Assembly (NCBI RefSeq): GCF_014650335.1
Contig: NZ_BMUT01000019.1
Location: forward strand, 1 to 64,000
DNA length: 64,000 bases
Direction of reading: 5' to 3'
Origin: Streptomyces hiroshimensis
GTDB lineage: Bacteria > Actinomycetota > Actinomycetes > Streptomycetales > Streptomycetaceae
Both the position numbers and the translations under genes were made by a program. The notes below the pieces were generated by a model. The model saw nothing but the letters and a program-made list of their open reading frames with translations, made no database searches and was not told the origin of the DNA. How positions within the stretch are numbered: position 1 is the first letter of the stretch; each line of letters starts with the position of its first letter. This document shows, piece by piece, positions 7,942-16,555 of the stretch.

Positions 7942-8295
7942 TCAGGCCTTTTTGACCACGCTGGACTTGAGCTGCATGGCGCCGAATCCGTCGATCTTGC
8001 AGTCGATGTCGTGGCCGGCCACGCCCTCCACGAGGCGGATGTTGCGGACCTTGGTTCCTGCCTTGATACCGGTCGGGTGGCCCTTGACCTTCAGGGACTT
8101 GATCACCGTGACGGTATCGCCGTCGGCGAGTACGTTGCCGACCGCGTCCCTGATCACGCCGCCCTCGGCGCCGTCTGCGGATTCGGCGGTCGCGGGCGGC
8201 CACTCGTGGCCGCATTCGGGGCAGACCAGGAGCGCACCCATCTCATAGGTGTGCACGCTGGAACATTCGGGGCACGGCGGCAGGTTCTCGGTCAC
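7942..8295 (-). CDS. yjdM: YjdM/PhnA-family zinc-ribbon protein
   Basis: 117 aa from GTG 8295; an ATG nine codons upstream is an alternative. The N-terminal zinc ribbon has two CPEC knuckles (PPCPECSS and LVCPECGHEW). The C-terminal domain has the family motif DGDTVTVIKSLKVKG followed by GTKVRNIRL. Length and motif order match the proteins once called alkylphosphonate utilisation PhnA. Their true function is uncertain and no phn genes lie nearby. It is convergent with the S26 peptidase gene and divergent from the ArsR gene at 8458. Confidence 0.92.
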   Translation of the reverse strand: MTENLPPCPECSSVHTYEMGALLVCPECGHEWPPATAESADGAEGGVIRDAVGNVLADGDTVTVIKSLKVKGHPTGIKAGTKVRNIRLVEGVAGHDIDCKIDGFGAMQLKSSVVKKA

Positions 8296-8328
8296 CGGGC
8301 CACTGTAAGCCTGGACCCGCAAGGATGA

Positions 8329-8352
8329 CGAATTGCAGAAATGTGCAATTCG
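8329..8352. promoter_or_regulatory. 24-bp inverted repeat, probable ArsR-family operator
   Basis: Half sites CGAATTGCA and TGCAATTCG are perfect inverted repeats around a 6-bp centre, lying between the divergent yjdM gene and the ArsR gene at 8458. The size and symmetry suit a winged-helix dimer, so autoregulation of the ArsR-SulP operon is the simplest reading. It could also control yjdM. Confidence 0.7.
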
Positions 8353-8457
8353 CTACATGATGGTTTTGCTGTGCCTGCAGGTAGCCGCGGGCACAGCACC
8401 AGACGCTGCCTCCGCGCACCGGGCAGGAGGCTCGGTGAGGCGAGAGGCTGAGGTTCC

Positions 8458-8799
8458 GTGCCGGTTCCGCTGTATCAGGCGAAGGCCGAGTTCTTCCGGA
8501 TGCTGGGGCACCCGGTCCGTATCCGTGCACTGGAGCTGCTGCAGGACGGGCCGATGCCGGTGCGTGATCTGCTGGCGGCGATCGAGATCGAGCCCTCGGC
8601 TCTGTCCCAGCAGCTGGCGGTGCTGCGCCGCTCGGGCATCGTGACCTCCACCCGCACCGGTTCCACGGTCGTCTACGAGCTGGCCGGCGGCGACGTGGCC
8701 GAGCTGATGTCCGCCGCGCGCCGCATCCTCACCGAGATGCTCAATGGGCAGCACGAGCTGCTGGAGGAGCTGAGGGAAGCCGAGGTCGGTGCCCGGTGA
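8458..8799 (+). CDS. ArsR-family winged-helix regulator, copy 1
   Basis: 113 aa from GTG 8458. The compact winged helix runs from FFRMLGHPVRIRALELL to GSTVVYELAGGDV, with recognition helix around SALSQQLAVLRRSGIV. There are no Cys residues, so it cannot be a thiolate metal sensor of the classic ArsR/CadC type nor a Cys-redox sensor. It overlaps the following SulP transporter start (GTGA). A second gene at 11636 encodes a roughly 90% identical protein, evidence of local duplication. It likely represses its own operon through the inverted repeat at 8329. The ligand is unknown. Confidence 0.92.
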   Translation: MPVPLYQAKAEFFRMLGHPVRIRALELLQDGPMPVRDLLAAIEIEPSALSQQLAVLRRSGIVTSTRTGSTVVYELAGGDVAELMSAARRILTEMLNGQHELLEELREAEVGAR

Positions 8800-10556
8800 G
8801 CTCCCTTGCCGTCCGGGCGCGGGCCCGGGTGCGTTCCGTGCTGCCCACCCGCGCCGACCTCGCAGGCATGGGCCGCAGCCCGCGCCGTGATCTGCTGGCC
8901 GGTCTGACCGTGGCGATCGTGGCCCTGCCACTCGCCCTCGGATTCGGCGTCTCCTCCGGTCTCGGCGCGGAGGCCGGGCTGGCCACCGCGGTGGTGGCGG
9001 GCGCGCTGGCCGCGATATTCGGTGGGTCGAATCTCCAGGTGTCCGGGCCCACGGGCGCCATGACCGTGGTCCTGGTGCCCATCGTCGCCCGGTACGGCCC
9101 CGGCGGTGTCCTCACGGTCGGCCTGCTCGCCGGACTGATGCTGATCACGCTCGCCCTCGCCCGCGCCGGCCGCTACATGCAATACGTGCCGGCCCCGGTG
9201 GTGGAGGGCTTCACCCTCGGCATCGCCTGCGTGATCGGCTTGCAGCAGGTGCCGAACGCCCTGGGAGTCGCCAAGCCGGAGGGCGACAAGGTCCTCGTCG
9301 TGACCTGGCGAGCGGTCGAGGCCTTCGCCGAGGAGCCCAACTGGACCGCTGCCGGACTGGCGGCAGCGGTCGCCGCACTCATGCTGATCGGCGCGCGGTG
9401 GCGGCCGGCCATCCCCTTCTCCGTCCTCGCGGTCATCGGTGCCACCGTCGTGGCACAGCTGTGCCACCTGGACGCGGCCCGCCCGATCGGGGACCTGCCC
9501 GCGGGGCTTCCCGCCCCGTCGCCGGCCTTCCTGGACCTCGGAGCACTGGGCTCGCTGCTGGCGCCCGCCGTGGCCGTGGCGGCCCTGGCCGCGCTGGAAT
9601 CGCTGCTGTCGGCGTCCGTCGCGGACGGCATGACCGTCGGGCAGAAGCACGACCCCGACAAGGAACTGTTCGGGCAGGGCATCGCCAACCTGGCCGCCCC
9701 GCTGTTCGGCGGCGTCCCGGCCACCGGCGCGATAGCCCGCACCGCCGTCAACGTCCGTACAGGCGCGAGCTCGCGACTGGCGGCCCTCACCCACGCCGCG
9801 GTCCTCGCCGTCATCGTCTTCGCCGCCGCCCCGCTGGTCTCCCGCATCCCGCTGGCCGCGCTCGCCGGCGTACTGATCGCGACCGCTATCCGCATGGTCG
9901 AGGTGGGAAGCCTGCGGGCGATGGCCCGCGCCACGCGTTCCGACGGCCTGGTGCTGATCCTCACGGCGGTCGCCACCGTGGCCCTGGACCTCGTCTACGC
10001 CGTCATCGTCGGCCTGCTCGTCGCCGGCGCGCTCGCCCTGCGGGCGGTGGCCAAGCAGGTCCGCCTGGACCAGGTTCCCTTGAAAGCGGACCTGACCGGC
10101 GACCACAGCGCCGAGGAGCACGCGCTGCTCACCGAGCACATCGTGGCGTACCGCATCGACGGGCCGCTGTTCTTCGCCGCCGCCCACCGCTTCCTGCTGG
10201 AGCTCTCGGAGGTCGCGGACGTGCGCGTGGTGATCCTGCGCATGTCCCGTGTGACCACCATGGACGCCACCGGCGCCCTCGTCCTGAAGGACGCGGTCAC
10301 CAAGCTGAACCGGCGCGGCATCACCGTCCTGGCCTCCGGCATACGCCCCGGCCAGCGCCACGTCCTCGACTCCGTCGGCGCCCTCGGCCTGCTCCGGGCC
10401 GCCACGGGCGACGACTACGCCGGCACCCCCGAAGCCATCGCCGCGGCACGAAGCCACCTGCACGGCGCCGGAGTCCTGCCCCCCGCCCCTGCCGTCCCGG
10501 CCCGGGCGCGCTCGCACGCCCCCGCAGCCGTGATCACTGAGGAGTCCTCCCGATGA
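8796..10556 (+). CDS. SulP-family anion transporter with C-terminal STAS domain
   Basis: 586 aa from GTG 8796. It has ten or more transmembrane segments, with the SulP N-terminal signature LAGLTVAIVALPLALGFGVS and the GPTGAMTVVL segment, then a cytoplasmic STAS domain near residues 440-540 (AYRIDGPLFFAAAHRF and LRMSRVTTMDATGALVL). SulP proteins carry sulfate, bicarbonate or other anions; the substrate cannot be told from the sequence. It lies in an operon with an ArsR regulator upstream and a PPOX-like gene downstream, with 4-bp overlaps on both sides. Confidence 0.93.
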   Translation: MSSLAVRARARVRSVLPTRADLAGMGRSPRRDLLAGLTVAIVALPLALGFGVSSGLGAEAGLATAVVAGALAAIFGGSNLQVSGPTGAMTVVLVPIVARYGPGGVLTVGLLAGLMLITLALARAGRYMQYVPAPVVEGFTLGIACVIGLQQVPNALGVAKPEGDKVLVVTWRAVEAFAEEPNWTAAGLAAAVAALMLIGARWRPAIPFSVLAVIGATVVAQLCHLDAARPIGDLPAGLPAPSPAFLDLGALGSLLAPAVAVAALAALESLLSASVADGMTVGQKHDPDKELFGQGIANLAAPLFGGVPATGAIARTAVNVRTGASSRLAALTHAAVLAVIVFAAAPLVSRIPLAALAGVLIATAIRMVEVGSLRAMARATRSDGLVLILTAVATVALDLVYAVIVGLLVAGALALRAVAKQVRLDQVPLKADLTGDHSAEEHALLTEHIVAYRIDGPLFFAAAHRFLLELSEVADVRVVILRMSRVTTMDATGALVLKDAVTKLNRRGITVLASGIRPGQRHVLDSVGALGLLRAATGDDYAGTPEAIAAARSHLHGAGVLPPAPAVPARARSHAPAAVITEESSR

Positions 10557-11008
10557 CCACTTCTCGCCCGCTCCGCCGCATGTTCGAGGTCTCCGGTGAG
10601 GAGGCCTGGTACCTGCTCGGCGGCGTCTCCCAGGGCCGCATCGTCTACGAGCAGCGGGATGCCGTCGCCGTGCGCCCCGCCTGCCACGTTCTGGAGTACG
10701 GCCGGCTGGTCATCCGCACGCCCGCCTCCAGTGCCGCCCTCTTCGGGCGTGTCACCGTCACCTATCACTGCGACTATCTCCACCCCGACACCGGCACCGG
10801 CTGGGCGGTGACAGCCGGTGGCCTCGCCGAGGTCATCACGAGCCCGGACGAGGCCGCCCACTACCGCCGCACCCTCCCCGGCTGGGCCCACGGCCCCCAC
10901 GACACGCTCCTGCGCATCCATCCGCAGACCGTGGCCGCCTTCCGTTTCGCCCACGCCGTCGACGGCTCCGGTGCCGCCGGCGGCACGACCCGGTTCACGG
11001 CTTCGTGA
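10553..11008 (+). CDS. Pyridoxamine-5'-phosphate-oxidase-like flavin-binding protein
   Basis: 151 aa, ATGA-coupled to the SulP gene. Motifs typical of the small split-barrel FMN proteins of Streptomyces are visible: LLGGVSQGRIVYEQRDAVAV near the N-terminus, the central LVIRTPASSAALFG, and GWAVTAGGLAEVI later. The family binds FMN, F420 or haem; the cofactor is not determined here. As the last gene of the ArsR-SulP operon it is probably co-induced with anion transport. Confidence 0.85.
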   Translation: MTTSRPLRRMFEVSGEEAWYLLGGVSQGRIVYEQRDAVAVRPACHVLEYGRLVIRTPASSAALFGRVTVTYHCDYLHPDTGTGWAVTAGGLAEVITSPDEAAHYRRTLPGWAHGPHDTLLRIHPQTVAAFRFAHAVDGSGAAGGTTRFTAS

Positions 11009-11135
11009 AACAGCCCACTGCCCTGGCCGCCCAGGACGCACCCCGGTCCGCGCGGCCCACGCCACGAAGGAGCGGATCTCGTCCGCGTCCGCTGTGTGCG
11101 TGGGACGGCTGCCGTCGGCGTGCAGGTACGTGATC

Positions 11136-11639
11136 TCAATACGCGCGGGAACCGGCGCGCCTTCCGTGGGAGCTCAGGTCGCCGGGGACGCAGAAGCGGG
11201 CCAGCATCATCTTGCCGCAGCCGTGCACGGCGGGCTCCGCACTCAACGTGCCGCCGTAGGCGGCGGCCAGATCGGCGACGGTCCGAAGACCGTCCCCCAC
11301 CGCTGCCGGGGACAGATCAGGAAGACGCGGGTCCTGGTCGGCCACGCCGATGACGAGCTGACCGGCTCCGACCGCGATCGTCACATCCGCTGTAGGGGAC
11401 TGGTCGGCGGTGTGCCGCACGGCGTTGGCGACCAACTCGCTCACCACCAGCAAAACGGCGCCGACGAAGGCCGAGTCCGGGCGGAGTCCGTACTCCGAAA
11501 GCACCGTCGTCGTATCACGCCGTGCCTGCCGCACCGCCTCGGGAACCAGCGGAATCGTCAGAATGCGCCGCCATACAGGCGAAGACGCACCGCCCTCGCA
11601 CGCTGCCGCCGGCACCATGCGCCTGCGACGCCACGTCAC
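11136..11639 (-). CDS. ATP-binding protein, anti-sigma/RsbW-like HATPase
   Basis: 167 aa. A single HATPase_c-type domain carries the N-box VVSELVANAVRHT and a G-box region around IGVADQDPRLPDL...GDGLRTVADLAAAYGG. Streptomyces encode many of these small serine kinases that bind sigma or anti-anti-sigma partners. The start overlaps the stop of the ArsR copy at 11636, so it is the third gene of a leftward operon (60-aa protein, ArsR, kinase). The partner is not evident. Confidence 0.88.
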   Translation of the reverse strand: MTWRRRRMVPAAACEGGASSPVWRRILTIPLVPEAVRQARRDTTTVLSEYGLRPDSAFVGAVLLVVSELVANAVRHTADQSPTADVTIAVGAGQLVIGVADQDPRLPDLSPAAVGDGLRTVADLAAAYGGTLSAEPAVHGCGKMMLARFCVPGDLSSHGRRAGSRAY

Positions 11640-11989
11640 CGCGAAGCCTCCGCCTCGGCGTCACGGAGTTCCTCGAGAAGCTCATTCTGCCCGCTGAGCA
11701 TCTCGGTGAGAATGCGGCGAGCGGCCCGCATCAGCTCGGCCACGTCGCCGCCGGCGAGTTCATAGACGACCGTGGAGCCGCTACGGGTGGAGGTCACGAT
11801 GCCCGAGCGGCGCAACACGGCCAGCTGCTGGGACAGGCTGGACGGCTCGATCTCGATCGCGGCCAGCAGATCACGCACGGGCTTCGGCCCGTCCTGGAGC
11901 AACTCCAGCACTCGGATACGGACCGGATGCCCGAGCATCCGGAAGAACTCGGCCTTCGCCTGATACAGCGGAACCGGCGCCCTCATCAC
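11636..11989 (-). CDS. ArsR-family winged-helix regulator, copy 2
   Basis: 117 aa from GTG 11989. Aligned by eye with copy 1 (8458-8799) it differs at only about a dozen positions over 112, including the identical segments LYQAKAEFFRMLGHPVRIR and SGSTVVYELAGGDVAEL. It also lacks Cys. It is preceded by a 60-aa ORF (GTGA overlap) and followed by an anti-sigma-like kinase. The promoter palindrome of this operon (12205-12220) differs from the one at 8329, which is odd for near-identical recognition helices. Confidence 0.92.
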   Translation of the reverse strand: MMRAPVPLYQAKAEFFRMLGHPVRIRVLELLQDGPKPVRDLLAAIEIEPSSLSQQLAVLRRSGIVTSTRSGSTVVYELAGGDVAELMRAARRILTEMLSGQNELLEELRDAEAEASR

Positions 11990-12168
11990 AGCTCGCCCTC
12001 CGTGTCCACACCATGCGCCTCGGCGATACGCAGTGCGTCCTCCAGCTCATCCTCTGCCACGGCCACCGCGTACACGTCACCGGCTTCCCTCGCGGCACCG
12101 AGAGCCGCCCGCGCCTGGCTCACCCGACCCCGCGCCGCCTCGACGAACCCGCCCACCCGGACCTCCAC
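11986..12168 (-). CDS. Small acidic coiled-coil protein, unknown
   Basis: 60 aa starting MEVRVGGFVEAARGRVSQAR and ending VDTEGEL. It is predicted almost entirely helical, rich in Ala/Glu with heptad-like spacing. It is coupled to the ArsR copy 2 gene by a 4-bp overlap. Codon use is typical of the genome. It is unrecognised; co-transcription suggests a partner or accessory of the regulator. Confidence 0.7.
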   Translation of the reverse strand: MEVRVGGFVEAARGRVSQARAALGAAREAGDVYAVAVAEDELEDALRIAEAHGVDTEGEL

Positions 12169-12204
12169 ATCTGATGCATCTTGGCCACTACGACAACTGG
12201 TGAA

Positions 12205-12220
12205 TTGAAGAACTCTTCAA
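12205..12220. promoter_or_regulatory. Inverted repeat TTGAAG-N4-CTTCAA in the promoter of the second ArsR operon
   Basis: A perfect 6-bp inverted repeat with a 4-bp spacer, 37 bp upstream of the 60-aa ORF start. It is a plausible regulator site. It shares only the general form with the longer palindrome at 8329. Confidence 0.45.
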
Positions 12221-12416
12221 GCCTACCCTCTGGGCGCCCTCGGCCTCCTGTGTTCGACTCCGGACAGCGATACACGCCGTTCTCGGCGGGGAGGGGCAGA
12301 CCCGGACAAGGCGCCCGGCGCTGAGCGGTTGTACGGGCTGTTGCCGGCCGGGGCGCTTCCCGCGCGTCCACGGCACCTTCACGGGTAATGCACAAAGGTG
12401 CTGAGCGCCTCACGCC

Positions 12417-12770
12417 TCAGGCAGCGACCGGCAAGACCCCGGTCAACTGCCGGCCCTCGGCCCGGCACGCTGTCGGGAAGGCCGGCTTGAGCCCCTGGTT
12501 CTGGCCGGCCACGGCCAGTTCGGTGACCAGGGTGAGCCCGAACATGCCCTTCCTCGGCTCAGCAGCCGCAACGTACGGCCGCGGGAGTTCCATCAGCATC
12601 TTGCCCGGCTTGCCGGTGCTGGTCGAGGCGTCGAAGAACAGCAGACGCCGGTCGGTGAGGACGACGTACATCTGCCGCGGCCGGATCGTCGCCGTCATGG
12701 CGCCGGCGGACAGCAGGCCGACCCGGGACCGGATCGCCGCTTGCCCGCCCCGCACGACCCTCGATGTCAA
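12417..12770 (-). CDS. Hypothetical protein with bacterial PH-like domain, possibly N-terminally shortened
   Basis: Frame of 117 aa opening with TTG at 12770; no clear ribosome site, so the start is uncertain. The core TIRPRQMYVVLTDRRLLFFDA followed by GKPGKMLMELPR resembles the YokE/bacterial PH-domain proteins of Streptomyces, which usually carry more residues before this core. The upstream sequence TTGACAT overlapping the apparent start looks more like a -35 element than a start. It may be a shortened but intact small protein or a remnant. Confidence 0.5.
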   Translation of the reverse strand: MTSRVVRGGQAAIRSRVGLLSAGAMTATIRPRQMYVVLTDRRLLFFDASTSTGKPGKMLMELPRPYVAAAEPRKGMFGLTLVTELAVAGQNQGLKPAFPTACRAEGRQLTGVLPVAA

Positions 12771-12788
12771 CTTTAGGGTGAGACCCGG

Positions 12789-13292
12789 CTAGACATACCC
12801 TTCGGGAACGGCCTTCACGATGAGCGGGCCCAGTTCGGCGAGGGCGGTCTGGCCGGTGCCGTCACCGCCGTATTCCTTCGGCACGACCACCTCCACGAAG
12901 GCCGCGCGGTGGATCGCTATGCAGCGGACACCGCCGTCGGGCAGCCGCACCGGGAACCATTCGATGCCGCCGATCTCCCACGCGGAGGCGTAGCGGTCGA
13001 AGCTCTTGGAGCCCACCGTCAGGACGTCGGGGTGCGGTATCCCGCAGCGCAGCACGACCGCCGGGTCGCCCCAGTCCGCGGTGAACTCCGAGACGGGGCC
13101 GGAGGTCCCCCGCTCCAGCCCGGCCAGGGCGGCGGGCAGCTCCGCGTGCAGCGCGCGGCAGTGAGCGGCCTCCTGCCCCGTCGGCCTCGGCACGGCACGG
13201 GCCGCAGCGCCACCGGTGGACGACGACCCGGCGGCGACGAGGAGCGCCACGACGACGGGCAGGCCGCGTAACCGGCGGATCCAAGGCTGCAC
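12789..13292 (-). CDS. DUF3515 family secreted protein
   Basis: 167 aa from GTG 13292, with AAGGAG spaced 6 bp. The N-terminus VQPWIRRLRGLPVVVALLVAA is a signal peptide. The mature part has paired Cys and the family pattern GDPAVVLRCGIPHPDVLTVG followed by GGIEWFPVRL and CIAIHRAAFVEVVVPKEYGG. This actinobacterial envelope family has no known activity. It is divergent from the beta-lactamase gene. Confidence 0.88.
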   Translation of the reverse strand: MQPWIRRLRGLPVVVALLVAAGSSSTGGAAARAVPRPTGQEAAHCRALHAELPAALAGLERGTSGPVSEFTADWGDPAVVLRCGIPHPDVLTVGSKSFDRYASAWEIGGIEWFPVRLPDGGVRCIAIHRAAFVEVVVPKEYGGDGTGQTALAELGPLIVKAVPEGYV

Positions 13293-13429
13293 CGGGTGCT
13301 CCTTCACACATGCAAGCGCGTACAAGTACGCACCAATGAGGCTGAACGGCACTGAAGTGGAACCAACCACACCATCAGGTGCGTATTGACTGGCAACCAG
13401 ACCGTGCAAGACACAAGGAGAATACGATC

Positions 13430-14344
13430 TTGAAAAGCATAGGTGCACAGCCCTCCCGCCGCACGGTGCTCACCCTCGGTGCCGGTACGGCGCTGGCCGC
13501 GGCCGTGTCCACGGGCGGGACGGCCTACGCATCGACGTCTGCAGGGGACCGGATCTCCCGTCAGCTGCGCGCGCTGGAGGCCGAACACTCCGCCCGCCTC
13601 GGGGTGTTCGCCCGCAACATGGTCACCGGCAAGACGGTCGTCCACCGCGCCGACGAGCTGTTCCCCATGTGCTCGACGTTCAAGACGGTCGCCGTCGCAG
13701 CCGTCCTGCGGGACCTCGACCACGACGGCACGTTCCTCGCCAAGCGCATCCACTACACCGCCGAGTACGCCAAGGACTCCGGCTACGACGAGGTGACGGG
13801 CCGGGAGAAGAACGTCGCCAACGGCATGACCGTCGAGGAGCTCTGCGGCGCCGCCATCTCCTACAGCGACAACGCCGCGGCGAACCTCCTGCTCACCGAG
13901 CTGGGCGGCCCGACCGCCGTCACCCGCTTCTGCCGCTCGATCGGGGACGGCACGACGCGCCTCGACCGGTGGGAGCCCAAGCTGAACTCGGCGGAGCCGG
14001 ACCGGATCACCGACACCACCACCCCCCGCGCCATCGGCCGGACCTACGCACAGCTCGTCCTCGGCAACGCGCTCGACCCGGCGGACCGCAAGCGCCTGAC
14101 GGGATGGCTGCTGGCCAACACCACCAGCGACCACAAGTTCCGCGCCGGCTTCAAGGGATGGACCGTCGCGGACAAGACCGGCTCCGGAAGCTACGGCACC
14201 AGCAACGACGTGGGCGTCGTCTGGACCCCGAAGAGGTCGCCGGTCGTCGTCTCCGTCCTGACGACCAAGCACGAGCCGAAGGCCGCAGGCGACGAGGCTC
14301 TCGTGCGCAAGACCGCCGAGCTCCTGGCGCCGCTCCTCGCCTGA
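13430..14344 (+). CDS. Class A beta-lactamase, Tat-exported
   Basis: 304 aa from TTG 13430, with AAGGAG at 13415-13420. The N-terminus has a twin-arginine signal (SRRTVLTLGAGTALAAAVS). Catalytic motifs are all present: nucleophile CSTFK (SxxK), YSDN, the omega-loop Glu in RWEPKLN, and DKTGSGSYGT (KTG). It therefore should hydrolyse penicillin-type beta-lactams outside the cell. No blaI/blaR-like regulator lies next to it. Streptomyces commonly carry such chromosomal enzymes. Confidence 0.95.
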   Translation: MKSIGAQPSRRTVLTLGAGTALAAAVSTGGTAYASTSAGDRISRQLRALEAEHSARLGVFARNMVTGKTVVHRADELFPMCSTFKTVAVAAVLRDLDHDGTFLAKRIHYTAEYAKDSGYDEVTGREKNVANGMTVEELCGAAISYSDNAAANLLLTELGGPTAVTRFCRSIGDGTTRLDRWEPKLNSAEPDRITDTTTPRAIGRTYAQLVLGNALDPADRKRLTGWLLANTTSDHKFRAGFKGWTVADKTGSGSYGTSNDVGVVWTPKRSPVVVSVLTTKHEPKAAGDEALVRKTAELLAPLLA

Positions 14345-14352
14345 CGGCCGGC

Positions 14353-14393
14353 GGCGGTCCCGCACCCCGCCTCAGGGCTGCGGGACCACCGCC
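14353..14393. terminator. Hairpin between convergent beta-lactamase and universal stress genes
   Basis: GGCGGTCCCGCA (14353-14364) pairs with TGCGGGACCACCGCC (14379-14393) with one bulged base. It lies just after the beta-lactamase stop and overlaps the last codons of the convergent gene. It is a likely rho-independent-like terminator without a clear T-run, as is common in Streptomyces. Confidence 0.55.
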
Positions 14394-15310
14394 ACCGGGC
14401 ACGGGGCGTGGTGTAGGGCCGCGTGCGCCACGTGACCGATCCGCTGGGGTGCGTGAGGCCCGGAGGCGTGGCGCCCGACGACCAGAAGGGCGGCTCGTTC
14501 GCAGGCGGACAGCAGCACCTGCGCCGCACTTCCCACTTCGACGTGCTCGACGACCTCCACCTGCGGATGCCGTTCCCGCCACGGCTGGAGGACGTCGGCC
14601 AGCCGCTTCCTCTCCAGCGGTTCGAGGCCGCCCGCCTCGTCGGCCAGCCGCATGGACGCCGGGCTCCAGGCGAACACCGGGGGGATCGACCAGGCGCGTA
14701 CGGCACGCAGGCTCGCTCCCCGCGCGGCCGCGGCCGCGAAGGCGAACTCCAGGACGGCACCGGCCTCTTCCTCCGCCCCGGGCACGCCCACCAGCACCTC
14801 CTCCGGGGCGGCGGGGCCGGCGACCGGTTGTCCTCGGCCGCCGACCGGCTCCCCTCGGCCGGCGACCGGCTCCTTCCGGCCGTCGGCCGGATCGCCGTCG
14901 CTGCGTACGAGCACGACCGGCCCCCTGGCCTGCCGCAGCACGTGCAGGGCGGTGGACCCGATCAGATAGCCGATCAGCGCCCCGTGGCCGCGCGAGCCGA
15001 GAACGAGCATGTCGGCCTCGGTCGCCTCCGCCACGAGCGCCGGGACCGGATCGGCGGGCAGGAGCCGGGCGGTCACCGGCACGCCGGGCCACCGGGCGGT
15101 CACCCGGGCCCGTGTCTCCCGCAGCAGCGTCTCGGCCCAGCGCTGCTGCGCCTCGGTGTCCGCGGTGACGGGCAGGTCCAGCGGCTGCCACACCCAGGCG
15201 TGAACGAGGCGCAGCTCCATGCCCCGCCGGGCCGCCTCGGCGGCGGCCCAGTCCGCGGCGGCCTTGCCGTGCTCGCTTCCGTCCACGCCAACGGTGATCA
15301 CGCCGGACAC
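14372..15310 (-). CDS. Tandem-domain universal stress protein A
   Basis: 312 aa from GTG 15310 with GGAGG upstream. It has two USP domains. The first starts ITVGVDGSEHGKAAADWAA and ends with the ATP-binding loop LVLGSRGHGALIGYLIGSTA; the second ends with LVVGRHASGPHAP. A Gly/Pro/Val-rich linker with three degenerate GRxEPVxGRG repeats joins them. It is paired with another USP upstream on the same strand. In actinobacteria such proteins often belong to the hypoxia/dormancy regulon, but no regulator is present here to confirm that. Confidence 0.92.
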   Translation of the reverse strand: MSGVITVGVDGSEHGKAAADWAAAEAARRGMELRLVHAWVWQPLDLPVTADTEAQQRWAETLLRETRARVTARWPGVPVTARLLPADPVPALVAEATEADMLVLGSRGHGALIGYLIGSTALHVLRQARGPVVLVRSDGDPADGRKEPVAGRGEPVGGRGQPVAGPAAPEEVLVGVPGAEEEAGAVLEFAFAAAAARGASLRAVRAWSIPPVFAWSPASMRLADEAGGLEPLERKRLADVLQPWRERHPQVEVVEHVEVGSAAQVLLSACERAALLVVGRHASGPHAPQRIGHVAHAALHHAPCPVAVVPQP

Positions 15311-15453
15311 AGGGCCTCCATGGGGCGGGCGACGATTTCTCGATGTGGCCACTGTCCGGCCGTCCCTGCCACTGTCGCAGGGGACGGAAGCCGCGGCCAC
15401 ACGGACGAGTGACTCCGTCTGGACAGCACGGCCCCGTGCGGGATCCCCGCACG

Positions 15454-16368
15454 TCAGCCGTGTGGCACGACCGCGACGGGGGCGCCTGCATGGTGCAGCA
15501 CGGCGTGCGTGACGGGCCCCAGGCGCGCGCCGATCACCGAGCGGCGCGCGCGGCGCCCGACGACGAGCAGGGAGGCCGTGGCCGCGGCCTCGGTCAGGTG
15601 CTCTCCGGGGCGGCCGACCACGCACTGCTCGTCGACGGGTACGCCGGGGTGCTTGCCGCACCAGGGCCGCAGTGCGTCGGTGAGCGCCACCGCCTCGCGC
15701 GTGGCCAGGTCGGTGACGTGCCGCGGGTCGACCGCGGCCGGGTCGTATCCGAACAGGGGCGGCAGGCTCCAGCCGTGCACGACCCGCAGGCGGGCACCGC
15801 GGGCCGCGGCCGCCTCGAAGGCGAAGGCGAACAGCTCGTCGCACGGCCGGGAGAGGTCCACGCCGAGGACCACGTCGCCGTACGCCTCCTCCGGGCGGCG
15901 TCCGCCGCCCGCGCGCGCCGGCGGCTGCGCTCTCCCGGCCTGCTCCCCCGCCCGTACGAGCACCACCGGCCGCTCGGCGCGGGCGAGGACCGACATGGAC
16001 ACCGACCCCGTCAGGAAGCCGCTCAGGGTGCCGAGCCCCCGGGAGCCGAGCACCAGCACCTCGCCCTCCTTCGCAGCGGCCACCAGCCGCTCGACGGGGC
16101 GCCCTTCCACCTGCTCGGTGCGTATCTCCAGGCCGGGGTGCTCCTCGCTCAGCTCCCCGGCCACTTCTCTGAGGAGGGAGCCCGCCCAGCGTGCGGGGTC
16201 GAACTCCGCTCCGCTGAGCGCCGCGAGGCCGTAGGAGGGCGTCCAGTCCTCCAGCGCGTGCAGCAGCGTCAGCGGCAGCCCGCGCAGCCGGGCCTCGTGC
16301 GCGGCCCACTCGGCGGCGGCGAGCGATTCGGGCGAGCCGTCCAGTCCGGTGATGACGGTAGGGGGCAT
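15454..16368 (-). CDS. Tandem-domain universal stress protein B
   Basis: 304 aa from ATG 16368 with GGAGGA upstream; an ATG 14 codons earlier lacks a site. Domain 1 begins TVITGLDGSPESLAAAEWAA and has the nucleotide loop LVLGSRGLGTLSGFLTGSVS. Domain 2 has VVLGVDLSRPCDELFAFAF and LVVGRRARRSVIGARLGPV. It is a paralogue of the gene at 14372, separated by 143 bp, so the two may be separate transcripts. Role: ATP-binding stress survival protein, cytosolic. Confidence 0.92.
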   Translation of the reverse strand: MPPTVITGLDGSPESLAAAEWAAHEARLRGLPLTLLHALEDWTPSYGLAALSGAEFDPARWAGSLLREVAGELSEEHPGLEIRTEQVEGRPVERLVAAAKEGEVLVLGSRGLGTLSGFLTGSVSMSVLARAERPVVLVRAGEQAGRAQPPARAGGGRRPEEAYGDVVLGVDLSRPCDELFAFAFEAAAARGARLRVVHGWSLPPLFGYDPAAVDPRHVTDLATREAVALTDALRPWCGKHPGVPVDEQCVVGRPGEHLTEAAATASLLVVGRRARRSVIGARLGPVTHAVLHHAGAPVAVVPHG

Positions 16369-16555
16369 GGCGTGCTTCCTCCGGGTGAGTACGGGTTCGG
16401 CCGGCGCCACCGTCGTGCGGTCCGCGGCGCGTACCCACCGTCTCTCCGCGAGCGCCTGCCCCGCGTGGGCCCAAGGGCCCCCGCTCCCCGGCCGAACGGC
16501 CCCGCCACCGCTCCAGGGGGCCTCCTTCGCGGGGCCTCCTTCACGGGAGATTTCG

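Noticed and set aside
14372..16368. USP pair as a dormancy (DosR) regulon
   Set aside because: No DevR-type regulator or matching palindrome seen; the USP annotation alone does not support it.
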